Assembly (NCBI GenBank): GCA_963668015.2
Contig: CAXXCR010000008.1
Coordinates: 23,159 to 87,158 of the forward strand
DNA from: Ilyobacter_A sp963668015
Lineage (GTDB): Bacteria; Fusobacteriota; Fusobacteriia; Fusobacteriales; Fusobacteriaceae
Length of the DNA: 64,000 bases
Reading direction: 5' to 3'
The notes under the pieces are model-generated. The model was given only the letters and a program-made list of their open reading frames with translations, had not been told where the DNA came from and did no database searches. A program made the translations under genes and the position numbers. This document shows, in pieces, positions 43,291 to 51,614 of the stretch (the stretch's first letter is position 1; each line of letters opens with the position of its first letter).

Positions 43291-44570
43291 TGAAGATAGT
43301 AGTGGCAGCAAGCTTTTTATTATTGTCAATGTACAGTTTTTCCATGGACCTTGGCTTAGAAGAGGCTGTAAAAAAAGCATATAAATATAACTACAGCATA
43401 AAACAGACGGAAAAAGAGCTTGAAAACAGCAATCTGAGCATAAAGGAAGCCTATAAAGGAGCTCTTCCTCAAATAGATTTGAGTTCCTCATACAGCGGCG
43501 AAGAAAACGTCGGCACAGAAAGCTCCGGTACCGGTAGTGAGGATTTTGGATTTAGTTCAGGAGTAACATTAAGCCAGCCGATATATACAGGCGGAAAAAC
43601 AAGAACGGCAATAAAAAGTGCAAAAATTTATAAAGCACTTTATGAAAACAGGTATGAGGAATCTAAAAAAAATATAAGGCTTGAAATAGTAGAAAAATAT
43701 GCTGATATTTTGAAGCTCCAAGATCAGTTGAGTGTAGCTAAAAAGTCATGGAAAGAAAGACAGGAAAGCTATAAAAGAGTAAATAAATTTTATGAGCTTA
43801 AAATGGTTCCTAAAACTGAAGTTTTAAAGTTGGAGGCGGCACTAAGTGAAGCCGAAGCATATATAATAGATACAGAAAATAGAATAAACGTAGCTAAGCT
43901 AGAGCTCAAGAAAGATACGGGAATTAGCTATGAAACTGATATAAATCTTAAAAGGCTGAATATTACAAATTATAGTTTAGCAAACTTAGATTTATCCGAG
44001 GATATAAAAACAGCCTTGAACAAAGGTATAACAGCAAAACTCAATAAATATAATACGCAGCTGACAAAAGCCAATGAAGTTACAGCAAGATCTGAATTTA
44101 TGCCAAAGATAGACTTCAACGTGTCGTATTCTACTTATGACCAAGACACTGCACCTGAAACTTCTTTTTCGGATTCCGTTGACGGCGACTGGCAGTGGAC
44201 GGCTGGGTTAAATCTTACATGGAATATATTTGACTGGGGTAAAAACCTAGATGCATACAAAAGGTCTAAAAATGAATCTAAAATAGCAAGCTACCAAGAG
44301 TTAGATGCTTTGGACAAGCTGGAAGTGTCTATAAGAACAGCCTATGCTGATGTTGAAAATTTTGAAAAGCTCATAGAAGTAAGAAAAAAATCACTTGAAA
44401 GCGAAAGAGAAAATTTTAAATATGAAAAACTAAGGTATGAAAACAGCATAATAGACACAATAGATTATTTACAGGCTGAAACAAATTTGAGACAGGCCGA
44501 AGTGAACTATTCCGACACTGTTCTGGAATATTTTGCAGCGTATGAAACTTATTTGAATCTGATAAACTAA
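43290..44570 (+). CDS. TolC-family outer-membrane efflux protein
   Basis: 426 residues. Signal peptide about 1-18 (FLLLSMYSFSM). Two OEP repeats of long helices, with LEEAVKKAYKYNYSIKQTE at the start and a second repeat from about residue 225. The SQPIYTGGKTR and TWNIFDWGKNL strands are typical of the barrel. Forms the outer duct for the RND pump encoded two genes downstream. Confidence 0.93.
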   Translation: MKIVVAASFLLLSMYSFSMDLGLEEAVKKAYKYNYSIKQTEKELENSNLSIKEAYKGALPQIDLSSSYSGEENVGTESSGTGSEDFGFSSGVTLSQPIYTGGKTRTAIKSAKIYKALYENRYEESKKNIRLEIVEKYADILKLQDQLSVAKKSWKERQESYKRVNKFYELKMVPKTEVLKLEAALSEAEAYIIDTENRINVAKLELKKDTGISYETDINLKRLNITNYSLANLDLSEDIKTALNKGITAKLNKYNTQLTKANEVTARSEFMPKIDFNVSYSTYDQDTAPETSFSDSVDGDWQWTAGLNLTWNIFDWGKNLDAYKRSKNESKIASYQELDALDKLEVSIRTAYADVENFEKLIEVRKKSLESERENFKYEKLRYENSIIDTIDYLQAETNLRQAEVNYSDTVLEYFAAYETYLNLIN

Positions 44571-44693
44571 TGAAATAATCGTTGTTGGAAGGGTTTGGGG
44601 ATTTTTACTTAAAATATCCAGGTTATAGATAGATTGAAATTAATATCCAGGAAATATCCGGATTGTATATTAATAGTATGGGGGAGTGAAAAA

Positions 44694-45986
44694 GTGAAAA
44701 AAAATATAGTTTTTTTGTTGGCGATATTGATGCTTTATGCATGTGGTGCAGATAAAAAAGGTGAACCGGAAAAACCGAAAGAAATTGCAAAATTAATAAA
44801 AACTATTGAACTCAGTATGACGGATATAACCAAGACAGCAGTTACAAATGCAGAAATTCAGCCTATAGAAGAGGTTACAGAAATCTCTGAATTTAAAAAT
44901 GCAACAGTTGCAAAAATAAATTTCAAAAACGGAGATAAAGTAAAAAATGGGGAAATAATACTGGTTTTGGAGGATGAAGATATAAAGTCTGCTTATCTTT
45001 CTTCAGAAGCAAATTATATAGCTGCGAAGGCTAATTATGAGAGAGTGGAGAAATTTGCAGAAGACGAGACTAAAAATAACCTTGAAAACGCCAGGGCGGA
45101 ACTGGTGAATGCAAAAGAAAGTTTAGAAGCGAATAAGAAATCATACGAAGAGGCAAAACTTAATTATGAAAAATATAAAAAGCTGTATGATCAAGAGCTT
45201 ATATCTGAAACTGAATTGTTAAGTTATGACACAAGATATAGAAGCGCAAAAGCTACTTATGAGACTTCTTTGAAAGGAAGAGTCGGACAAGCTGAAAAAA
45301 ATTATGAATTGTACAAAAGTTATGTAGATGAAAAAACCTGGAAATATGACATAGAGAATGCGAAAGCCAGCTACCTTGAGGCTAAATCAAAATACCTTGC
45401 AGCCAAGGATGATTATGATAAGTTGTTTGTAAAGTCCAAGATAGACGGAGTAGTGACTGACATGGAACTTAAGCTTTATGAAAAAGTAGCTGAAGATCAA
45501 GAGATTTTAACAGTGGTATCACAAGATAAAATGAAAATAGAGGTAGGGGTATCCGGAAAGGATATAAATGGTCTTTCCAAAGGCAGCAAAGCAAAAATAT
45601 ATGTGGAAGATTTAGGAAAAGAATATGAGGGAACAGTGTATGAAATCAACCCCGTTGCAGACAGTGAAACGAAAAAATTTGGGATAAAAATTTATCTTGA
45701 AAATCAAAACGGAGAAATAAAAAAAGGGATGTATGCAAAAGCTGTTGTGGAAACAGGCTTGAAAAAAGGATACCTTGTTCCCAAGGGCGCAATAATAGTC
45801 AGAGATCTTTTTACTTATGTTGTTATTAATGAAAATGGGAGAGCAAAACTTCTGAAGGTGGATTTGGGAGTAGAAAATGGTAGTAAACAGGAGATAATCA
45901 GCAGTGAACTAAAAAAAGGCGTGAAGGTTATTATAGAGGGACAGTACCTGTTGTCTAACGATGATTTAGTAGAAGAGGTGAGTTAG
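44694..45986 (+). CDS. RND periplasmic adaptor lipoprotein
   Basis: 430 residues from GTG 44694, preceded by GGGGAG. The signal sequence has lipobox MLYAC (Cys17), so it is a membrane-anchored adaptor. A biotinyl-lipoyl-like half motif (ATVAKINFKNGDKVKNGE), a long coiled-coil hairpin about 90-220, the second half (KSKIDGVVTDM), and a beta-barrel follow. It joins the TolC-like and RND proteins. The spacing of 123 bases from tolC is the widest in the operon. Confidence 0.92.
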   Translation: MKKNIVFLLAILMLYACGADKKGEPEKPKEIAKLIKTIELSMTDITKTAVTNAEIQPIEEVTEISEFKNATVAKINFKNGDKVKNGEIILVLEDEDIKSAYLSSEANYIAAKANYERVEKFAEDETKNNLENARAELVNAKESLEANKKSYEEAKLNYEKYKKLYDQELISETELLSYDTRYRSAKATYETSLKGRVGQAEKNYELYKSYVDEKTWKYDIENAKASYLEAKSKYLAAKDDYDKLFVKSKIDGVVTDMELKLYEKVAEDQEILTVVSQDKMKIEVGVSGKDINGLSKGSKAKIYVEDLGKEYEGTVYEINPVADSETKKFGIKIYLENQNGEIKKGMYAKAVVETGLKKGYLVPKGAIIVRDLFTYVVINENGRAKLLKVDLGVENGSKQEIISSELKKGVKVIIEGQYLLSNDDLVEEVS

Positions 45987-45988
45987 TA

Positions 45989-48900
45989 ATGGCTTCATTA
46001 TCGGAATTTTCAATAAAAAGACCTGTAGCAACAACCATGATAATTATATCGATGGTAGGATTCGGTCTTCTTGCAATATTTCAACTACCTATGGCTCTTT
46101 TGCCTAACTTTAATATACCTGTTGTGGTTGTTAGTACAAGCTGGGTAGGAGCCTCTCCGGAAGATGTGGATAAGCTTATAACCAGGGAAATAGAGGATAT
46201 AGTACCGAATATTGAGGGCGTCAAGAAGTATACTTCTACTTCTAGTTTGAACAGCTCAGTTGTAGTGGTTGAGTTTGATTACGGTATAGACGCTGACGAT
46301 AAAGTGGATGAAGTACAAAGGGAAGTCACGAAAATAATAAATGACCTGCCTACAGATGCGGACACTCCGATAATATCAAAGGCTTCTGTTGGTGCTGAAT
46401 CTGTAATATCTGTGGAGCTTTCCGGAAAGGACCTTATAGAGCTTAGGACTATAGCGGATACTCTTATAAAGCCAAGGTTTCAGAGGATCGAAGGTGTAGG
46501 TGCAGTAGATATATTCGGAGGACTTGAAAGGGAGATACTCGTAGAGTTAAACCCCGAAAAACTTGAAAATTTTAACTTAGGTGTCTCCGATGTTGTAAGC
46601 TTATTAGAGCAGTCGACGATAAACCTTCCAGCAGGAAATATAAGAGATGGAAACAAGGAGTATATAGTAAAAGTTGAGGGGGAATTGGAAACCCTGGAAC
46701 AGGTAAAAAATGTAATTATAAGGAACAGCGATGGGAAAATTCTTAGGCTTAAAGATTTAGCCGATGTAAGGCTGACGACTAAGGATATTGATTCCTACAA
46801 TAGGGTAAACGGGAAGGAAGCTCTGACCTTAAATGTAAGTAAAACAGATGACGGTAATGCTGTTAGTATAGCGGATAAGATAAAATCTGAAATAGAAGAT
46901 TTAAAATCATATCTCCCTGCAGGTACAGACGTTAATATAGGATTTGATTCATCTGAATTTATAAAAAATTCATTAAACACAGTAAAAAATAATGCCATTA
47001 CCGGTCTAGTATTGGCGTCTATAATACTGTTTGTATTTTTAAAGGATATAAGAGCTACATCTGTAATCGCCATGGCCATCCCGACGTCTATAGTATTTAC
47101 ATTTGGACTGCTTTCAATAAAAAATATATCACTTAATCTGATATCCCTTATGGGTCTTTCTTTGGGGGTAGGGATGCTGGTCGACAACTCAGTTGTTGTA
47201 CTGGACAATATATTCAGGCATATGAGTGAACACAGAAAACCTTCTCAAGAAGCGGCAAGAGACGGTGCCAGTGAGATGGCTCTACCGATACTTGCTTCTA
47301 CAGCAACAACAGTGGCAGTGTTTTTACCGATAATATTTAAAGAGGGGCTTGCAAAAGAAATATTCCATGATATGTCATTTTCGATTACGTTTTCACTATT
47401 GGCTTCACTTATAATAGCACTTACCTTTGTACCGATGGTGTCCAGTAAAGTATTGAGGCTTGAAAAGTCCTTAAATTCCGAGGGAAGAATTTTAGGTGTT
47501 GTAAAAAGTTTTTATTTAAAATTTTTGGATGTTTCTATGAAGCACAGGATAAAAACCTTGATAGTAACTGTATTGGTCTTTGTAAGCTCGCTGATGATAG
47601 CAGGTAGAATAGGTGGAGAATTTATGCCTACCCGTGATGAAGGGCAGTATACAATAGTGGCAGAGACGCCTAGCGGAGTTGAGGTAGATTTCTCAGATCA
47701 GATTGCAAAAAAACTGGAAGAGGTAGTTAAAAATGACGAGTATACAGTAAAATACAGTGTCAGTACGCAAGCTGAAAGTGTTGTAGTTAATGTTGATACA
47801 CCAAAAAAGTTTGAAAGGGATGCAAGTATATTTGAAATAGCAGACGGTATAAGGGATAAAATAAAAGATATTCCTGATGTCAACTTGAATATAGTGTATG
47901 AATACGGAAGAGGACCGGAACAAGGAAGAGATATACAGTTTAACCTGAATTCGAATAATTTTTCTCAACTGCAGCAATTTTCTGAGAAGGTAGAGGAAAA
48001 AATGTCTCAGATGCCTGGCTTGGTAGATATAAAGTCATCAGACGAAGGCGGAAACCCAGAGGCAAGAATAGTAATTGACAGAGATAAAGCCCAGTATTAC
48101 GGAATAAGAGTGACGGATATAGCTCAGATGGTCAGCTACCAGATATTGGGTAGTAGGGATCAGGTGACTATAAAAACAGATAATGATGAAGTGGACATAA
48201 ATGTGCAGCTTTCTGAGGAGTACAGAAGGTCTACAGAAAAGTTGATGGATACCCAAATAAAACTTTCAGACGATAAATATATTAAGTTAAAAGATGTTGC
48301 TCGCCTGGAGATAGGAGAGGGAGCTTCTGCGATTAACAAGGAAGATAAGATAAGACAGATAACGGTCAGTGCAAATACAAGCGGTGAATTGGATATAAAA
48401 ACTGCTCAGAATAATATACTTGCGGCAATAAAAGATATGGATGTGCCATCAGGTTTAAAATATGAATTTGGCGGTGAAGGTGAACAGATGGCTGAGACAA
48501 TGTCAGACCTGGGATTTGCATTTATGCTTGCTATTTTTATAATATACTTTATTCTTGCAGCACAGTTTGAATCTTTTGCCCTGCCTTTTATAATAATAGG
48601 ATCAATCCCGCTTGCAGTCATCGGAGTATTCTATGGACTGCTTATAACCGGAATAAAATTTAATGTAATGGTTATGGTTGGGATAATAATGCTTGCTGGT
48701 ATAGTTGTAAATAATGCAATTGTACTTATAGATTATATAAACATACTAAAAGCCAGAGGAGTAGAGCGGCATGCGGCAATAAGAGAAGCTGGAAAAACTA
48801 GGCTGAGACCGATAATGATGACTACTTTAACCACGGTTTTCGGTATGATACCTCTTGCTATAAGTAACGGAGAGGGTGCGGAAATGTATAAAGGAATGGC

Positions 48901-49060
48901 GACAGCCGTAATTTTTGGCTTGTCTATGTCCACGATTCTTACACTTATAATAATTCCTATACTTTATTCTTTAGTAGAAGACGCTAAAGTAAAGATTAGC
49001 ATTTTGCTGGCAAGTAAAAAAGAAAAAACTAAAGAGGTTTTAGAGAGTGACAGCGTATAG
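45989..49060 (+). CDS. HAE1-type RND efflux transporter
   Basis: 1023 residues, AcrB fold: 12 membrane segments and two large periplasmic loops. TM4 carries GMLVDNSVVVLDN, with Asp399 and Asn400 where AcrB has Asp407-Asp408. TM10 has IVVNNAIVLID, with Asn908 where AcrB has Lys940. This matches the Gram-positive-like SwrC branch rather than AcrB. Exports hydrophobic compounds with proton flow. Two bases after the adaptor stop. Confidence 0.95.
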   Translation: MASLSEFSIKRPVATTMIIISMVGFGLLAIFQLPMALLPNFNIPVVVVSTSWVGASPEDVDKLITREIEDIVPNIEGVKKYTSTSSLNSSVVVVEFDYGIDADDKVDEVQREVTKIINDLPTDADTPIISKASVGAESVISVELSGKDLIELRTIADTLIKPRFQRIEGVGAVDIFGGLEREILVELNPEKLENFNLGVSDVVSLLEQSTINLPAGNIRDGNKEYIVKVEGELETLEQVKNVIIRNSDGKILRLKDLADVRLTTKDIDSYNRVNGKEALTLNVSKTDDGNAVSIADKIKSEIEDLKSYLPAGTDVNIGFDSSEFIKNSLNTVKNNAITGLVLASIILFVFLKDIRATSVIAMAIPTSIVFTFGLLSIKNISLNLISLMGLSLGVGMLVDNSVVVLDNIFRHMSEHRKPSQEAARDGASEMALPILASTATTVAVFLPIIFKEGLAKEIFHDMSFSITFSLLASLIIALTFVPMVSSKVLRLEKSLNSEGRILGVVKSFYLKFLDVSMKHRIKTLIVTVLVFVSSLMIAGRIGGEFMPTRDEGQYTIVAETPSGVEVDFSDQIAKKLEEVVKNDEYTVKYSVSTQAESVVVNVDTPKKFERDASIFEIADGIRDKIKDIPDVNLNIVYEYGRGPEQGRDIQFNLNSNNFSQLQQFSEKVEEKMSQMPGLVDIKSSDEGGNPEARIVIDRDKAQYYGIRVTDIAQMVSYQILGSRDQVTIKTDNDEVDINVQLSEEYRRSTEKLMDTQIKLSDDKYIKLKDVARLEIGEGASAINKEDKIRQITVSANTSGELDIKTAQNNILAAIKDMDVPSGLKYEFGGEGEQMAETMSDLGFAFMLAIFIIYFILAAQFESFALPFIIIGSIPLAVIGVFYGLLITGIKFNVMVMVGIIMLAGIVVNNAIVLIDYINILKARGVERHAAIREAGKTRLRPIMMTTLTTVFGMIPLAISNGEGAEMYKGMATAVIFGLSMSTILTLIIIPILYSLVEDAKVKISILLASKKEKTKEVLESDSV

Positions 49061-49084
49061 AAGAGACAGGGAAACCTGTCTCTT
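49061..49084 (+). other. hairpin after the RND gene
   Basis: Perfect AAGAGACAGG-GAAA-CCTGTCTCTT stem (10 bp, GAAA tetraloop), no T tract. It may protect the long efflux message or lower expression of the following gene. Confidence 0.5.
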
Positions 49085-49106
49085 GTTATGTATAGGGGGG
49101 ATTTTT

Positions 49107-49412
49107 ATGGAGAAATATAAGGAAATAAAGATAATATTTGATGCCACTCTTGAGAAGGAAATAATGGAGATACTGAAAGAGTTCAAAATAGAGAAGTACT
49201 TGATAATTCCTAAAATAAGAGGTTCTTGGGGTAAACTGAGAAAACATCTAGATGATCATGTCTGGCCAGGAACTGATGATATACTTATTTTGGTATTAAA
49301 AGAGGAAGTGGCCGAAAAAATACTAAAAAAGTACATTGAACTTAAGACTAGGATAGATTATGAGGTTACTTTTAACGTAATTGTTACAGCTATAGAGAGG
49401 TATATAGTGTAA
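49107..49412 (+). CDS. PII-like protein associated with an RND pump
   Basis: 101 residues from ATG 49107 (SD GGGGGG). Ferredoxin-like alternating strands and helices: IKIIFDATLEKEIMEILKEF, IIPKIRGSWGKLRKHLDDHVWPGTDDILILV. It fits the small PII-like 'transporter-associated' family (PG0541 type) found beside RND systems in Bacteroidetes, as I recall. The T-loop is short. It may sense a ligand and modulate the pump; no direct evidence. Confidence 0.7.
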   Translation: MEKYKEIKIIFDATLEKEIMEILKEFKIEKYLIIPKIRGSWGKLRKHLDDHVWPGTDDILILVLKEEVAEKILKKYIELKTRIDYEVTFNVIVTAIERYIV

Positions 49413-49460
49413 TAATGTGGTAATAAATGTGTGTTTTGAAAAAAAACAACTCCGTCAGTC

Positions 49461-49489
49461 TTGAAAAAACACATTTTATCTGATATAAT
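49461..49489 (+). promoter_or_regulatory. promoter of the NtrC-like gene
   Basis: -35 TTGAAA at 49461-49466, 17-base spacer, extended -10 TGATATAAT ending 49489. Confidence 0.82.
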
Positions 49490-49533
49490 CGAAGATTAGA
49501 AGGATGTTTTTTTTTTGAACAAGGAGGGGTTTG

Positions 49534-50925
49534 ATGAACCAGAAATCAATTTTGGCTATTTCTGAGAGAAAAGAGCTTTTAAAGCAATTGAGAAAAGAAT
49601 TATCTGATGAATTTGAAGTTATAACATTTAATAATTTTTTAGACGGGTTGGACATGCTGAGAGAAAGTGATTTTGATATATTATTTTTGGATCAAAACTT
49701 AACTTGGTTTACTTTCAACGAAGCGATGAGAAAGCTAAAAGGTATAGGAAAAGAAATAGTTCCTGTGGCTCTTTTGCAGGAGGAGAATGATCTAGTCCTG
49801 GAAGAACTGAAAAAAGCAGATATAGCTCATTATGCAGTGAGCCCGTTTACAAAAGGCAACCTTACAAGAGTGGTTATGCCTGCCTTGAGTCATTTAGAAC
49901 TTTTAAAAGAGAAGGCCAGTCTGGAGAAAAAACTATCTGAATCTGAGGAATCATATGAGATAATCGGACAAAGCAATAAGATAAAAGAGGTAAAGAACCT
50001 GGTGGAAAGGGTTGCAGACAGTGAGCTTACAGTACTTGTAACAGGCGAGAGTGGATCCGGGAAAGAACTTGTTGCCAGAGAGATATACAAAAAAAGTCAG
50101 AGAAAAAAGAACAACTTTGTCATTGTAAAGTGTGCCTCTATAGCACCGGAGCATTTGGAAGCTGAACTTTTCGGGGTAGAAAAGGGTGTTATGCACGGCA
50201 TAATTGGGAATAAAAAAGGCTTACTGGAAGAGGCTGACGGAGGGACTGTATTTTTGGATGAGATAAGCCAGCTTGATTTGAAAAGTCAGGCAAAACTTCT
50301 CAGAGTAGTAGAGTACGGGGAACTTAGAAGAGTAGGCGGCAACAGATCCAGGAAGATTGATGTAAGATTTATAGTTGCAACAGATGAAAACCTGGAAGAA
50401 GAAGTTAAAAAGGGGAAATTCAGAAAGGATCTGTACCACAGATTAACTGTGTTTACGATAGAAGTTCCGCCTTTAAGAGACAGAAGGGATGATATACCTA
50501 TATTATCAAACTACTTCTTAAACAAGATTATACTTGACCTTCACAAGGAGCTGCACATTATCTCCGGAGAAGCTATGAAGTACCTGATAGAATATTCATT
50601 CCCTGGAAATATTAGGGAGTTAAAGAATATAATAGAGAGGATGGTACTTTTATCAAGTGATAAGGTTATAGGTGTAGAAGACCTGCCACTTGAAATAAAA
50701 ATGAAATCGGACACTCTCGAAAATAAAATCATAACGGGTGTAGGTCCACTTAAAGACATACTGGAAAAAGAGGTTTACGAGTTAGCCGATGTCGAAAAAA
50801 TAGTAATAGCCAGTGCACTTCAAAAAACAAGATGGAACAAACAGGAAACTGCAAAACTACTGGGTATCGGTAGAACAACTTTGTATGAAAAAATAAGAAA
50901 ATATAAATTGGATAAAAAAGCTTAG
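49534..50925 (+). CDS. NtrC-family regulator lacking the GAFTGA motif
   Basis: 463 residues from ATG 49534. The receiver-like domain (1-120) keeps Asp53 in LFLDQNL, but the N-terminal acidic pair is replaced by ISE and the KPF motif by SPF. The AAA+ domain has Walker A GESGSGKE at 171 and Walker B FLDEI at 240-244. The loop normally GAFTGA reads GVMHGI at 218-223. A Fis-type HTH ends the protein (ETAKLLGIGRTTLYEKIRK). Such loop changes elsewhere go with sigma-54 independence, so it may act on sigma-70 promoters. Confidence 0.88.
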   Translation: MNQKSILAISERKELLKQLRKELSDEFEVITFNNFLDGLDMLRESDFDILFLDQNLTWFTFNEAMRKLKGIGKEIVPVALLQEENDLVLEELKKADIAHYAVSPFTKGNLTRVVMPALSHLELLKEKASLEKKLSESEESYEIIGQSNKIKEVKNLVERVADSELTVLVTGESGSGKELVAREIYKKSQRKKNNFVIVKCASIAPEHLEAELFGVEKGVMHGIIGNKKGLLEEADGGTVFLDEISQLDLKSQAKLLRVVEYGELRRVGGNRSRKIDVRFIVATDENLEEEVKKGKFRKDLYHRLTVFTIEVPPLRDRRDDIPILSNYFLNKIILDLHKELHIISGEAMKYLIEYSFPGNIRELKNIIERMVLLSSDKVIGVEDLPLEIKMKSDTLENKIITGVGPLKDILEKEVYELADVEKIVIASALQKTRWNKQETAKLLGIGRTTLYEKIRKYKLDKKA

Positions 50926-50936
50926 GAGAATAGTTT

Positions 50937-51503
50937 ATGATACTTTTAATAGATAATTATGATTCGTTTGTTTACAATCTTTATCAGTATATAGGTGAGA
51001 TAAATCCAGACGTTGTTGTAGTTAGAAATGATCAGGTAACTTTGGATGAGATAGATAAAATGAATCCTGAAAAGATAGTACTGTCGCCTGGCCCTAAAGC
51101 CCCAAAAGATGCCGGAATATGCATAGAATTGATAAAAAGGTTTTATAAAAAAATTCCAATTTTGGGCATCTGCCTCGGCCACCAGGCCATAGGGGAGGCT
51201 TTTGGAGGAAAAGTTTCTTATGCCAAAGCCTTGTATCATGGTAAATATTCTATAATAGAACATGATGGCAGGGGTATATTTGCAGGTATAGAGAGTCCGA
51301 CAAAGGTGGCTAGATACCATTCGCTTGCGGTATTGCAGGAAACACTTTCAAAAGAGTTTCTTATAAATGCAAAGACCGATGACGGAGAGATAATGGCGAT
51401 GCAGCATAGGGAGCACCATCTTTACGGCCTGCAGTTTCATCCAGAATCAGTTTACACTCCAGAGGGAAAAACGCTTATTAAAAATTTTCTGGATTTAAAA
51501 TGA
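50937..51503 (+). CDS. glutamine amidotransferase, PabA/TrpG type
   Basis: 188 residues, class I glutaminase. LLIDNYDSFVYNLYQY, LSPGPKAP, the catalytic Cys in ILGICLGHQAIGEAFGG, and His-Glu in LQFHPES. It would supply ammonia to aminodeoxychorismate synthase (folate) or anthranilate synthase (tryptophan). No pabB, pabC or trpE partner is within this window, so which one it serves cannot be decided. 11 bases after the NtrC-like gene. Confidence 0.88.
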   Translation: MILLIDNYDSFVYNLYQYIGEINPDVVVVRNDQVTLDEIDKMNPEKIVLSPGPKAPKDAGICIELIKRFYKKIPILGICLGHQAIGEAFGGKVSYAKALYHGKYSIIEHDGRGIFAGIESPTKVARYHSLAVLQETLSKEFLINAKTDDGEIMAMQHREHHLYGLQFHPESVYTPEGKTLIKNFLDLK

Positions 51504-51511
51504 GTTTAGTT

Positions 51512-51547
51512 GGTACGGATTTGGATAAATTCGTACCATTTTTTATT
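51512..51547 (+). terminator. terminator after the amidotransferase gene
   Basis: GGTACGGA pairs with TTCGTACC (one G-U) around a 10-base loop, then ATTTTTTATT. Confidence 0.82.
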
Positions 51548-51554
51548 GAAAAGC

Positions 51555-51583
51555 TTGTAAGTTCACAAATTAGTTGGTATAAT
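51555..51583 (+). promoter_or_regulatory. promoter of the ppiD-like gene
   Basis: -35 TTGTAA at 51555-51560, 17-base spacer, extended -10 TGGTATAAT ending 51583. Confidence 0.8.
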
Positions 51584-51614
51584 TGATTAGCATAAAAATT
51601 AGGGAGGGAATACA

